A DNA stretch of 64,000 bases from Pseudeuparius sepicola (lineage: Eukaryota; Arthropoda; Insecta; Coleoptera; Anthribidae), in the NCBI GenBank assembly GCA_963920635.1, contig OY987302.1, forward strand, positions 35,687,278 through 35,751,277, written 5' to 3'. This document shows, one piece after another, positions 8,254 through 20,800 of this stretch. The translations under genes were made by a program, and so were the position numbers. The notes beneath the pieces are model-generated. The model worked only from the letters and a program-made list of their open reading frames with translations. It ran no database searches and was not told the DNA's origin. Position 1 is the stretch's first letter. Each line of letters opens with the position of its first letter.

Positions 8254-9965
8254 GTGATTATCTTGTACAGCGTAGGCAAGCAGGTTATTGGGCGGTACTT
8301 GGCAGGGTTATCCGTATTCCGCTGGTCTTTTGGTAACAAGTAGGTGGCACCCTGTGTAAGAAACAATGGCATTTTCAGAGGATCGAGCAAGACTTCATTA
8401 ATTAAGGTAGTTATTTGTTCATGCGTGCACCACAACTTCTTAATCCAATAATTTTGGAGATGATCTGGACCTGGTGCCTTCCAGTTGTGGGAATTCTTGA
8501 TGACATTGGAGACCTCATCGCTTGTGAATTGCTCATGTTGCATCTGGCTATAGTTCCGGCCCATCTCGCGTTCTTCACTGATCCAGCTTGCACTGACATT
8601 GCATGGACCTGGTGTGGCAAGCAGATTTCTCCAGAAACCGTCGACCTGTTCTCTGCTAGGGTAACTCGTATTTGTAACATCGGCGCTAGAATTCAAAGTA
8701 CGGTAGAAAACTTTTTCTGATCGGTCAAAAAGTTTGTTGTCTCGTTTCCTGTTGTTACTAGCCTTGTATCTCCTCAGACGCCCTGCGAAAACAGAAAGTT
8801 TTTGTTTTAATGTATCGAGACATTGTTGAGCAGTGATGTTCGCGGGGTCACGCCGAGAATGCATTTGGGTGCGGCTCATTATTGCCTGCACCGCCCTCTG
8901 GATCTTTCTAGTTCTAACTCCTCTGACATATTCCGTTACTTGTCCTATGTCTTTACGGAGACTCTCGATCTTCCGATTTAGTCGCATCTCCCATTGAGCC
9001 ATTCGTGGTTCTGGTCTTGCACGATTTAACTCTTGAGCCGTCCGGATCTTGGCTCCCATTGCAGTGATGATGGCCGTTGCGGCACAGTAGATTAACATGT
9101 GCATATGTTCTAATGTGGGTGTTACTGAAACATAGTTGGGTAAAATTCTGGTGTTCATAATATCGAGCATGATTGCAAGCTTCCTGGAAGAATTCAATCT
9201 TGGTAGCGGTGGTCTGCTCAGTGGGTCTGTGCCTTCGTATCGCAATACCGCCCTTCTCAGCTGTGTGTCCAGGCTTTCAAAGTGTTCTCCGTTAACTGAT
9301 TCCCGATTCTCATTTGTTCGTCCCGCCGTCTCGGCTTCTTGTTGTGGTCCAGGCACTTGAATTTCCCGATTCTCAGTTGTTCGCTCTGCCGTTCCGGCTT
9401 CTTGTTGTGGTCCAGGCACTTGAATTTCCCCGTTGTTGTTGTCTATGTCTATGTGTTCGCCATGGATCTCTAGCTCAACTTCCCGTTTTATAGCGTTAAG
9501 TCGCGTTTCTGGAATTCGGTTATTTCTTAGAATAGTTCGATACTGATCTGACACTCTTTGTTCAGACACTTGCATGTGTGGAAACTTCCTGCAGAACTCG
9601 GCATGCAGTTGTTGTCGGTAGCCGATCATTTCTTGTCCTAAGTTTGTCACCCTGTAAAAAATACGCACTATCGATTCATTTATGGACCCAGTCCATTTCA
9701 TGCGTCGTCGTTGTAATCCCGCCTGAGTGAACGCTGGCTGAAGTTCCCGCGCAGCACCTTCGGTGGGTGGAACCCTAGTTCTCGTTTGGCTCCCATGTTG
9801 TAGATGTTCGTGTTGCTGGGCTGTAGCTGTTTGTGCAACAGGGGCCCGCCTCATCAGCGCCCTGTCATCGACGTCCCGCTCACTGTCATGCCCAGCACCG
9901 GCTCCAGACATGCCCTGGCGATCCCCAGGCAGCGGCCCTATGACAATTATCCTATTATTCTCCAT
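8187..9965 (-). pseudogene. R4/Dong-like polyprotein, N-terminal half (unit 1)
   Basis: 592 residues from ATG at 9965. Contains the Myb-like N-terminal region (RRRMKWT...SEQRVSDQYRTILRNN), a Gln/Glu-rich linker with a duplicated 25-residue repeat (EIQVPGPQQEA type), and the first reverse transcriptase blocks (HNWKAPGPDHLQ, LLPKDQRNTDNPAKYRPI). It ends shortly after PTLYKIITS, then reads about 20 residues of unrelated flank. The catalytic YMDD, the CCHC motif and the endonuclease are missing, so the product could bind nucleic acid at most. Confidence 0.8.
9301..9428 (-). repeat. 75-base coding tandem repeat in unit 1
   Basis: Two near-identical 75-base units, each ending in GTGGTCCAGGCACTTGAAT on the + strand, encode two copies of the linker repeat. 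Units 1 and 17 have two copies; units 7, 15 and 20 have one diverged copy. Confidence 0.75.
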
Positions 9966-10070
9966 TCCATAGTTTTCTCCCGTAACGTGGGAGTGACGGC
10001 CCTCGGTCGCCTTTTACGACTCGCGGAGCCACGATAGGAGTATTCTAACCCGCTACCCATACGGGTCAAC

Positions 10071-10470
10071 TAGGATAACGCGGGATCGTTTCTCCCGAGG
10101 ATCTGCCCCTGTCACCGGCCAAACCCCTCTTTGCGTTAACTGGGAAACACGGAATCGTTACACCCGAGGATCTGCCCCTCTCACAGGCTAGACCCATCCC
10201 TGTGTAACTGGGAGTCGCGGGATTGTCACACCCGAGGATCAGCCCCCGTCACCGGCTAGACCCCTCCCTGCGCAACTGGATATCGCGGGATTGTCACACC
10301 CGTAGGTCTGCCCCTGTCACAGGCCAAGCCTCTCCATGCGTAACTGGGAATCGCGGGATCGTTACACCCGTGAATCTGCCCCTCTCACAGGCCAGACCCA
10401 TCCCTGCGTAACTGGGGAGCGCGGGATTGTCACACCCGTGGATCTGCCTCTCTCATAAGTCAGATCCCCC
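10071..10470 (-). repeat. 5' UTR 68-base tandem repeats, unit 1
   Basis: Six head-to-tail monomers of about 68 bases, each starting AACTGG on the + strand. On the RNA-sense strand each has a CGGG...CCCG hairpin with a similar loop, and most have a second stem pairing with CAGATCC. See the unit 7 copy for details. Confidence 0.85.
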
Positions 10471-10510
10471 TTCGTTTTATTATTATTATTATTGTTATTA
10501 TTATTATTAT

Positions 10511-11670
10511 CTCGACTTAGCCAAAAGGCATTCGCACTCCCTCTACGGGGAACATTCACTCAGATCCCGGGCATCCCGGATACCAAAAGGATCTGGCTCG
10601 GACGAGACCCTTGCCATGTAATCGGGCCTTAGGTGACATTGGTGTTGTTGGACGATCCTGCATTCCCCATGAATTTCCTGACGGTTCGGGCTGTCGCAAG
10701 TAGTACCGCTTTCTGCATGGACCTGTAAAGACTATCAGTTAGATTCAGCTCCTTGATGTTTCTCAGCAAACTTTTTGGTATAACACCAGTTGTTGACATG
10801 ATGATTGGAATCGTCTGGACGTTCTCCATTTCCCATTGCCTTCTAATTCGTTCTTCTAAGTCTCTGTACTTCGCGATCTTCTCGACTTGCTTCACACGCA
10901 GGTTGTTGTTGTTCGGGATGGCCACATCAATCAGAGTTGTCTTCCTAGAAATTTTATCAACTATTATAAGGTCCGGTCTGTTATGGGCAACTCGTTGATC
11001 AGTCAGAACTGTACGATCCCAGTACATCTTGTAGTTTCTGTTCTCAAGAACAGGCTCAGGTGTGTAGTTGTAATATGGGACCCTCTCTGTCTGCACAAGC
11101 AGCAGCTTTTCCGCCAGTTCCTGGTGCAAGATCTTGGCAACCGAATCGTGTCGTTCCTTATATTCCGTTGATGCAAACATCTGACATCCTCCTGTTATGT
11201 GCTGGATTGTTTCTGAAGTTGGGCACCCGTATCTGCATCTGTCATCCACTACCGATGCATCTCCTACAATGAATTTTAGGTAGTTGCGAGTTGGTATAAC
11301 CTGATCTTGTATGGCCAGTAAGAAGCCTTCTGTCTCTGGGAACATTCGTCCCGAGGTCAGCCAATAGTACGACGCTAACTTGTCGACATGTTCCTGGTTA
11401 ACCTCATTAGGATGCCTCCCGTGCAGCGGCTTCTCTAACCACCTCTGTAGTTTATCGTTGTCGGTTCGGTGGTGATTGTGATGCTCGTGTTCCGTCAGAC
11501 GTAGCGGTGTTGAGACGTCTGCTCCGCATATAGCTTTATGTAGTGTGGAGCTGTTGGCCTGTCTGTGGAAATAATTACGCAGATTTAGTATTTGTTGGTC
11601 CAATTGCTTGCTGAGGTCTGCCAATCCTCTTCCTCCTTGTTGACGTGGCAGGGTTGTTCTTTCTACGGCG
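10511..11670 (-). mobile_element. Unit 2: 5'-truncated copy fused directly to unit 3
   Basis: 3' end at 10511 after a TTA tract (one interrupting G). The 5' side stops at GGCGCTA and the next unit resumes at GCCAAAAGG with no TTA tract and without unit 3's first bases; only a TA is shared. This points to a deletion or recombination junction. Closest to units 9 and 17. Confidence 0.8.
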
Positions 11671-11678
11671 CTAGCCAA
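10629..11678 (-). pseudogene. C-terminal part of R4/Dong-like polyprotein (unit 2)
   Basis: About 345 codons from SAVERTTLPRQQGGRGL to the natural C-terminus. It keeps the CCHC motif (CRYGCPTSETIQHITGGC) and the restriction-like endonuclease (RPDLIIVDK, LIDVAIP, KYRDLEERI) but has no reverse transcriptase and no ATG of its own. Confidence 0.8.
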
Positions 11679-14379
11679 AAGGCATTCGCACTCCCTCTAC
11701 GGGGAACATTCACTCAGATCCCGGGTATCCCGGATACCAAAAGGATCTGGCTCGGACGAGACCCTTGCCATGTTATCGGGCCTTAGGTGATATTGATGTT
11801 GTTGGATGATCCTGCATTCCCCATGAATTTCCTGACGGTTCGGGCTGTCGCAAGTAGTACCGCTTTCTGCATGGACCTGTAAAGACTATCAGTTAGACCC
11901 AGCTCCTTGATGTTTCTCAGCAAACTTTTTGGTATAACACCAGTTGTTGACATGATGATTGGAATCGTCTGGACGTTCTCCATTTCCCATTGCCTTCTAA
12001 TTCGTTCTTCTAAATCTCTGTACTTCGCGATCTTCTCGACTTGCTTCACACGCAGGTTGTTGTTGTTCGGGATGGCCACATCAATCAGAGTTGTCTGCCT
12101 AGAATTTTTATCAACTATTATAAGGTCCCGTCTGTTATGGGCAACTCGTTGATCTGTCAGAACTGTACGATCCCAGTACATCTTGTAGTTGCTGTTCTCA
12201 AGAACAGGCTCCGGTGTGTAGCTGTAATATGGGATCCTCTCTGCCTGCACAAGCAGAAGTTTTTCCGCCAGTTCCTGGTGCAAGATCTTGGCAACCGAAT
12301 CGTGTCGTTCCTTATATTCCGTTGATGCGAACATCTGACATCCTCCTGTTATGTGCTGGATTGTTTCTGAAGTTGGGCACCCGTATCTGCATCTGTCATC
12401 CACTACCGATGCATCTCCTACAATGAATTTTAGGTAGTTGCGAGTTGGTATAACCTGATCTTGTATGGCCAGTAGGAAGCCTTCCGTCTCGGGGAACATT
12501 CGTCCCGAGGTCAGCCAATAGTTCGACGCTAACTTGTCGACATGTTCCTGGTTAACCTCATTAGGATGCCTCCCGTGCAGCGGCTTCCCCAACCACCTCT
12601 GTAGTTTATCGTTGTCGGTTCGGTGGTGATTTTGACGCTCGTGTTCCGTCAGACGTAGCGGTGTTGAGACGTCTGCTCCGCATATAGCCCTATGTAGTGT
12701 GGAGCTGTTGGCCTGCCTGTAGAAATAATTACGCAGATTTAATATTTGTTGGTCCAATTGCTTGCTGAGATCTGCCAATCCTCTTCCTCCTAGTTGACGT
12801 GGCAGAGTTGTTCTTTCTACGGCGCTACGGGGATGATGTTTATGAGCTTTTGTCAGTAGTGTCCTAACTTTTCGTTGCAGGTTGTTGATGTCCGTGTTGG
12901 TCCAATTCACTATTCCGAACGAATAGCTGAGTACAGAGCACGCATACGTGTTCAGGGCATTAAACAAATTCCTGCTGTTAAGATCAGTTCGCACTACTTG
13001 TCTTACTCTCTTGATGAATTCATTCGTTAAATCAGTCTTCATTGTTCGATGGTCTATCCTTTGAGCTTGTTTCATCCCGAGATACTTGTATGTATCTCCC
13101 TTGCTCATTGCTTCGATCTCCTGGCCGTCCTGCATCTCGTGTGCGCTTTGTTCGAGCTTTCCCCGGATGATATTAAGGGTGCGGCACTTGTCCAGTACAA
13201 ACAGCATTCCGATGTCCCTGGAGAACTCCTCTACAATTTTAAGCATTTGCGTTAGTTGGTTTTTGGTTGCTGCGATCAGTTTTAAATCATCCATATATAA
13301 TAGGTGATTCAACTTGATCGCTTCTGCGTTGTTGCTTTTGATAGCGAAGCCATATTTTGTAGAGTTCAACCGATGTGATAGAGGGTTCATCGCCATGCAG
13401 AACCACAGTGGACTGAGTGAATCTCCTTGGAAAATCCCTCTTCGGATGTTGATTGTGTCGGTCTCGATGTAACTGTCTGCGGTTCTGAGTTGTATCTTAG
13501 TGCGCCAGGTTGTCATAACGTGTTCTAAAAAGGAAACTGTATGATGATCTATTTTATACAGCTTTAAGATACCTGTTAGCCAGTCGTGAGGTACGGAATC
13601 AAATGCTTTTTTGTAGTCCACATAAGCCATGTGGAGGTTTCGTTGCTTGGAATGAGCCTGGTTGCAGATGACAGAGTCTATGATGAGTTGCTCTTTGCAG
13701 AGAGATGTGATTATCTTGTACAGCGTAGGCAAGCAGGTTATTGGGCGGTACTTGGCAGGGTTATCCGTATTCCGCTGGTCTTTTGGTAACAGGTAGGTTG
13801 CACCCTGTGTAAGAAACAATGGCATTTTCAGAGGATCGAGCAAGACTTCATTAATTAAGGTAGTTATCTGTTCATGCGTGCACCACAACTTCTTAATCCA
13901 ATAATTTTGGAGATGATCTGGACCTGGTGCCTTCCAGTTGTGGGAATTCTTGATGACATCGGAGACCTCAGCGGTTGTGAATTGCTCGTGTTGCATCTGG
14001 CTATAGTTCCGGCCCATGTCGCGTTCTTCGCTGATCCAGCTTGCACTGACATTGTATGGACCTGGTGTGGCAAGTTGATTTCTCCAGAAACCGTCGACCT
14101 GTTCTCTGCTAGGGTAACTCGCATTTGTGGCATCGGCGCTAGAATTAAAAGCACCGTAGAAACCCTTTTCTGATCGTTCAAAGAGTTTGTTGTCTCGTTT
14201 CCTGTTGTTACTAGCCTTGTATCTCCTCAGACGCCCTGCGAAAACAGAAAGTTTTTGTTTTAATGTGTCAAGACATTGTTGAGCAGTGATGTTCGCGGGG
14301 TCATGCCGAGAATGCATTTGGGTGCGGCTCATTATTGCCTGCACCGTCCTCTGGATCCTTCTAGTTCTAACTCCTCTGA
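11671..14379 (-). mobile_element. Unit 3: long 5'-truncated copy
   Basis: Lacks the Myb-like N-terminus and 5' UTR; truncated where the sequence reads RGVRTRRIQR. Its right part (from about 13000) matches unit 11's right part with a 13,840-base offset. Confidence 0.85.
11783..14344 (-). pseudogene. R4/Dong-like RT plus endonuclease, N-terminally truncated, internal deletion (unit 3)
   Basis: Open for 853 codons but the first codon is GTG; the first ATG in frame is at 14332. Reverse transcriptase blocks, LLYMDD, CCHC and endonuclease are present. An in-frame deletion of 84 bases (near 13698) removes the segment between PTLYKIITS and CKEQLIIDSV, inside the fingers region, so the enzyme is probably inactive. 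A private change replaces Gly by Val in the usual MLFGLDKCR. Confidence 0.8.
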
Positions 14380-14398
14380 TTTATTATTATTATTATTA

Positions 14399-15271
14399 TC
14401 TCGACTTAGCCAAAAGGCATTCGCACTCCCTCTACGGGGAATATTCACTCAGATCCCGGGAATCCCGGATACCAAAAGGATCTGGCTCGGACGAGACCCT
14501 TGCCATGTTATCGGGCCCTAGGTGACATTGATGTTGTTGGATGATCCTGCATTCCCCATGAATTTCCTGACGGTTCGGGCTGTCACAAGTAGTACCGCTT
14601 TCTGCATGGACCTGTAAAGACTATCAGTTAGACCCAGCTCCTTGATGTTTCTCAGCAAACTTTTTGGTATAACACCAGTTGTTGACATGATGATTGGAAT
14701 CGTCTGGACGTTCTCCATTTCCCATTGCCTTCTAATTCGTTCTTCTAAATCTCTGTACTTCGCGATCTTCTCGACTTGCTTCACACGCAGGTTGTTGTTG
14801 TTCGGGATGGCCACATCAATCAGAGTTGTCTGCCTAGAAATTTTATCAACTATTATAAGGTCCGGTCTGTTATGGGCAACTCGTTGATCTTTCAGAACTG
14901 TACGATCCCAGTACATCTTGTAGTTGCTGTTCTCAAGAACAGGCTCAGTTGTGTAGTTGTAATATGGGACCCTCTCTGCCTGCACAAGCAGCAGCTTTTC
15001 CGCCAGTTCCTGGTGCAAGATCTTGGCAACCGAATCGTGTCGTTCCTTATATTCCGTTGATGCGAACATCTGACATCCTCCTGTTATGTGCTGGATTGTT
15101 TCTGAAGTTGGGCACCCGTATCTGCATCTGTCATCCACTACCGATGCATCTCCTACAATGAATTTTAGGTAGTTGCGAGTTGGTATAACCTGATCTTGTA
15201 TGGCCAGTAGGAAGCCTTCCGTCTCGGGGAACATTCGTCCCGAGGTCAGCCAATAGTTCGACGCTAACTTG
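14399..15271 (-). mobile_element. Unit 4: 5'-truncated endonuclease fragment
   Basis: Codes the last ~250 residues (CCHC and endonuclease). The frame 14518-15342 continues rightward through the poly-Asn-coding TTA tract to an ATG in unit 5's 3' UTR. Identical protein to unit 12. Confidence 0.8.
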
Positions 15272-15292
15272 TTATTATTATTATTATTATTA

Positions 15293-16619
15293 TCTCGACT
15301 TAGCCAAAAGGCATTCGCACTCCCTCTACGGGGAACATTCACTCAGATCCCGGGTATCCCGGATACCAAAAGGATCTGGCTCGGACGAGACCCTTGCCAT
15401 GTTATCGGGCCTTAGGTGACATTGATGTTGTTGGATGATCCTGCATTCCCCATGAATTTCCTGACGGTTCGGGCTGTCGCAAGTAGTACCGCTTTCTGCA
15501 TGGACCTGTAAAGACTATCAGTTAGACCCAGCTCCTTGATGTTTCTCAGCAAACTTTTTGGTATAACACCAGTTGTTGACATGATGATTGGAATCGTCTG
15601 GACGTTCTCCATTTCCCATTGCCTTCTAATTCGTTCTTCTAAATCTCTGTACTTCGCGATCTTCTCGACTTGCTTCACACGCAGGTTGTTGTTGTTCGGG
15701 ATGGCCACATCAATCAGAGTCGTCTGCCTAGAAATTTTATCAACTATTATAAGGTCCGGTCTGTTATGGGCAACTCGTTGATCTGTCAGAACTGTACGAT
15801 CCCAGTACATCTTGTAGTTGCTGTTCTCAAGAACAGGCTCAGGTGTGTAGTTGTAATATGGGACCCTCTCTGCCTGCACAAGCAGCAGCTTTTCCGCAAG
15901 TTCCTGGTGCAAGATCTTGGCAACCGAATCGTGTCGTTCCTTATATTCCGTTGATGCGAACATCTGACATCCTCCTGTTATGTGCTGGATTGTTTCTGAA
16001 GTTGGGCACCCGTATCTGCATCTGTCATCCACTACCGATGCATCTCCTACAATGAATTTTAGGTAGTTGCGAGTTGGTATAACCTGATCTTGTATGGCCA
16101 GTAGGAAGCCTTCCGTCTCGTAGAACATTCGTCCCGAGGTCAGCCAATAGTTCGACGCTAACTTGTCGACATGTTCCTGGTTAACCTCGTTAGGATGCCT
16201 CCCGTGCAGCGGCTTCCCCAACCACCTCTGTAGTTTATCGTTGTCGGTTCGGTGGTGATTTTGACGCTCGTGTTCCGTCAGACGTAGCGGTGTTAAGACG
16301 TCTGCTCCGCATATAGCCCTATGTAGTGTGGAGCTGTTGGCCTGCCTGTAGAAATAATTACGCAGCTTTAATATTTGTTGGTCCAGTTGCTTGCTGAGAT
16401 CTGCCAATCCTCTTCCTCCTAGTTGACGTGGCAGAGTTGTTCTTTCTACGGCGCTACGGGGATGATGTTTACGAGCTTTTGTCAGTAGTGTCCTAACTTT
16501 TCGTTGCAGGTTGTTGGTCCAATTCACTATTCCGAACGAATAGCTGAGTACAGAGCACGCATACGTGTTCAGGGCCTTAAACAAATTCCTGCTGTTAAGA
16601 TCAGTTCGCACTACTTGTC
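15293..16619 (-). mobile_element. Unit 5: 5'-truncated copy
   Basis: Frame 15412-16611 (399 codons) covers the thumb-like region, CCHC and endonuclease. It lacks the six-base TDI-coding stretch of other units (IVNWTNNLQRK versus IVNWTNTDINNLQRK) and has Tyr in FYETEG. Both changes are shared by unit 13. Confidence 0.8.
15412..16611 (-). pseudogene. C-terminal 399 codons of R4/Dong-like polyprotein (unit 5)
   Basis: Starts after the reverse transcriptase palm. Contains the helical region after the RT, the CCHC motif and the PD-(D/E)XK-type endonuclease, with the natural stop. No catalytic YMDD. Confidence 0.75.
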
Positions 16620-16645
16620 TTATTATTATTATTATTATTATTATT

Positions 16646-17697
16646 ATATCGACTTAGCCAAAAGGCATTCGCACTCCCTCTACGGGGAACATTCACTCAG
16701 ATCCCGGGTATCCCGGATACCATAAGGATCTGGCTCGGACGAGACCCTTGCCATGTTATCGGGCCTTAGGTGACATTGATGTTGTCGGACGTTCCTGCAT
16801 TCCCCATGAATTTCCTGACGGTTCGGGCTGTCGCAAGTAGTACCGCTTTCTGCATGGACCTGTAAAGACTATCAGTTAGACCCAGCTCTTTTATGTTTCT
16901 CAGCAAACTTTTTGGTATAACACCAGTTGTTGACACGATAATTGGAATCGTCTTGACGTTTTCCATTTCCCATTGCCTTCTAATTCGTTCTTCTAAGTCT
17001 CTGTACTTCGCGATCTTCTCGACTTGCTTCACACGCAGGTTGTTGTTGTTCGGGATGGCCACATCAATCAGAGTTGTCTTCCTAGAAATTTTATCAACTA
17101 TTATAAGGTCCGGTCTGTTATGGGCAACTCGTTGATCTGTCAGAACTGTACGATCCCAGTACATCTTGTAGTTGCTGTTCTCAAGAACAGGCTCCGGTGT
17201 GTAGCTGTAATATGGGACCCTCTCTGCCTGCACAAGCAGCAGTTTTTCCCCCAGTTCCTGGTGCAAGATCTTGGCAACCGAATCGCGTCGTTCCTTATAT
17301 TCCGTTGATGCGAACATCTGACATCCTCCTGTTATGTGCTGGATTGTTTCTGAAGTTGGGCACCCGTATCTGCATCTGTCATCCACTACCGATGCATCTC
17401 CTACAATGAATTTTAGGTAGTTGCGAGTTGGTATAACCTGATCTTGTATGGCCAGTAAGAAGCCTTCCGTCTCGGGGAACATTCTTCCCGAGGTCAGCCA
17501 GTAGTTCGACGCTAACTTGTCGACATGTTCCTGGTTGACCTCATTAGGATGCCTCCCGTGCAGCGGCTTCTCCAACCACCTCTGTAGTGTATCGTTGTCG
17601 GTTCGGTGGTGATTTTGATGCTCGTGTTCCGTCAGACGTAGCGGTGTTGAGACGTCTGCTCCGCATATAGCTTTATGTAGTGTGGAGCTGTTGGCCT
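16646..17697 (-). mobile_element. Unit 6: 5'-truncated endonuclease fragment
   Basis: 3' end is the TATCGACTTAGCC variant. Frame 16766-17575 (269 codons) carries CCHC and endonuclease. 5' side stops at GCTGTTGGCC. Same as unit 14. Confidence 0.8.
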
Positions 17698-17761
17698 ATT
17701 ATTATTATTATATCGACTTAGCCAAAAGGCATTCGCACTCCCTCTACGGGGAACATTCACT

Positions 17762-17796
17762 CAGATCCCGGGCATCCCGGATACCAAAAGGATCTG
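17762..17796 (-). promoter_or_regulatory. 3' UTR nested hairpin, unit 7 (present in nearly all units)
   Basis: On the RNA-sense strand CAGATCC pairs with GGATCTG, enclosing a second stem GGTATC/GATGCC around CGG. Other units have GATACC in the inner arm, a fully paired version. It lies about 50 bases before the TAA tail. A role in recognition by the element's own RT is inferred from R2-type elements. Confidence 0.6.
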
Positions 17797-17829
17797 GCTC
17801 GGACGAGACCCTTGCCATGTTATCGGGCC

Positions 17830-20800
17830 CTAGGTGACATTGATGTTCTTGGACGATCCTGCATTCCCCATGAATTTCCTGACGGTTCGGGCTGTCGCAA
17901 GTAGTACCGCTTTCTGCATGGACCTGTAAAGACTATCAGTTAGATTCAGCTCCTTGATGTTTCTCAGCAAACTTTTTGGTATAACACCAGTTGTTGACAT
18001 GATGATTGGAATCGTCTGGACGTTCTCCATTTCCCATTGCCTTCTAATTCGTTCTTCTAAGTCTCTGTACTTCGCGATCTTCTCGACTTGCTTCACACGC
18101 AGGTTGTTGTTGTTCGGGATGGCCACATCAATCAGAGTTGTCTTCCTAGAAATTTTATCAACTATTATAAGGTCCGGTCTGTTATGGGCAACTCGTTGAT
18201 CAGTCAGAACTGTACGATCCCAGTACATCTTGTAGTTGCTGTTCTCAAGAACAGGCTCAGGTGTGTAGTTGTAATATGGGACCCTTTCTGTCTGCACAAG
18301 CAGCAGCTTTTCCGCCAGTTCCCGGTGCAAGATCTTGGCAACCGAATCGTGTCGTTCCTTATATTCCGTTGATGCGAACATCTGACATCCTCCTGTTATG
18401 TGCTGGATTGTTTCTGAAGTTGGGCACCCGTATCTGCATCTGTCATCCACTACCGATGCATCTCCTACAATGAATTTTAGGTAGTTGCGAGTTGGTATAA
18501 CCTGATCTTGTATGGCCAGTAGGAAGCCTTCCGTCTCGGGGAACATTCGTCCCGAGGTCAGCCAATAGTTCGACGCTAACTTGTCGACATGTTCCTGGTT
18601 AACCTCATTAGGATGTCTCCCGTGCAGCGGCTTCCCCAACCACCTCTGTAGTTTATCATTGTCGGTTCGGTGGTGATTTTGACGCTCGTGTTCCGTCAGA
18701 CGTAGCGGTGTTGAGACGTCTGCTCCGCATATAGCCCTATGTAGTGTGGAGCTGTTGGCCTGCCTGTAGAAATAATTACGCAGATTTAATATTTGTTGGT
18801 CCAATTGCTTGCTGAGATCTGCCAATCCTCTTCCTCCTAGTTGACGTGGCAGAGTTGTTCTTTCTACGGCGCTACGGGGATGATGTTTATGAGCTTTTGT
18901 CAGTAGTGTCCTAACTTTTCGTTGCAGGTTGTTGATGTCCGTGTTGGTCCAATTCACTATTCCGAACGAATAGCTGAGTACAGAGCACGCATACGTGTTC
19001 AGGGCCTTAAACAAATTCCTGCTGTTAAGATCAGTTCGCACTACTTGTCTTACTCTCTTGATGAATTCATTCGTTAAATCAGTCTTCATTGTTCGATGGT
19101 CTATCCTTTGAGCTTGTTTCATCCCGAGATACTTGTATGTATCTCCCATACTCATTGCTTCGATCTCCTGGCCGTCCTGCATCTCGTGTGCGCTTTGTTC
19201 GAGCTTTCCCCGGATGATATTAAGGGTGCGGCACTTGTCCAGTCCAAACAGCATTCCGATGTCCCTGGAGAACTCCTCTACAATTTTAAGCATTTGCGTT
19301 AGTTGGTTTTTGGTTGCGGCCATCAGTTTTAAATCATCCATATATAATAGGTGATTCAACTTGATTGCCTCTGCGTTGTTGCTTTTGATAGCGAAGCCAT
19401 ATTTTGTAGAGTTCAACCGATGTGATAGAGGGTTCATCGCCATGCAGAACCACAGTGGACTGAGTGAATCTCCTTGGAAAATCCCTCTTCGGATGTTGAT
19501 TGTGTCGGTCTCGATGTTACTGTTTGCGGTTCTGAGTTGTATCTTAGTGCGCCAGGTTGTCATAACATGTTCTAAAAAGGAAACTGTATGATGATCTATT
19601 TTATACAGCTTTAAGATACCTGTGAGCCAGTCGTGAGGTACGGAATCAAATGCTTTTTTGTAGTCCACATAAGCCATGTGGAGGTTTCGTTGCTTGGAAT
19701 GAGCCTGGTTGCAGATGACAGAGTCTATGATGAGTTGCTCTTTGCATCCCATTGCGCCCTTCGAGCAGCCCTTCTGCTGCATTGCAATGATGTTGTTCCG
19801 CTCGCAGTGAGCATATATTCGCTGCGTAAGGCAAGATGTGATTATCTTGTAAAGCGTAGGCAAGCAGGTTATTGGGCGGTACTTGGCAGGGTTATCCGTA
19901 TTCCGCTGGTCTTTTGGTAACAGGTAAGTTGCACCCTGTGTAAGAAACAATGGCATTTTCAGAGGATCGAGCAAGACTTCATTAATTAAGGTAGTTATTT
20001 GTTCATGCGTGCACCACAACTTCTTAATCCAATAATTTTGGAGATGATCTGGACCTGGTGCCTTCCAGTTGTGGGAATTCTTGATGACATCGGAGACCTC
20101 AGCGGTTGTGAATTGCTCGTGTTGCATCTGGCTATAGTTCCGGCCCATCTCGCGTTCTTCGCTGATCCAGCTTGCACTGACATTGTATGGACCTGGTGTG
20201 GCAAGTTGATTTCTCCAGAAACCGTCGACCTGTTCTCTGCTAGGGTAACTCGCATTTGTGGCATCGGCGCTAGAATTAAAAGCACGGTAGAAACCCTTTT
20301 CTGATCGTTCAAAGAGTTTATTGTCTCGTTTCCTGTTGTTACTAGCCTTGTATCTCCTCAGACGCCCTGCGAAAACAGAAAGTTTTTGTTTTAATGTGTC
20401 AAGACATTGTTGAGCAGTGATGTTCGCGGGGTCATGCCGAGAATGCATTTGGGTGCGGCTCATTACTGCCTGCACCGCCCTCTGGATCCTTCTAGTTCTA
20501 ACTCCTCTGATATATTCCGTCACTTGTCCTATGTCTTTACGGAGACTCTCGATCTTCCGGTTTAGTCGCATTTCCCATTGAGCCATTCGTGGTTCTGGTC
20601 TTGCACGATTCAACTCTTGGGCCGTTCGGATCTTGGCACCCATTACAGTGATGACTGCCGTTGCGGCACAGTAGATTAACATGTGCATACGTTCTAATGT
20701 TGGTGTCACTGAAACATAGCTTGGTAAAATTCTTGTGTTCATAAGATCGAGCACGATCGCAAGTTTCCTGGAAGAATTTAATCTTGGTAGCGGTGGCCTG

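Larger units (their letters stand above)
8254..10477 (-). mobile_element. Unit 1: 3'-truncated copy with complete 5' end
   Basis: Keeps the 5' UTR repeats and N-terminal half, but loses everything after the first reverse transcriptase blocks. Homology to other units stops at 8254. Loss of the 3' end cannot come from normal target-primed reverse transcription, so a later deletion or rearrangement is likely. Confidence 0.8.
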
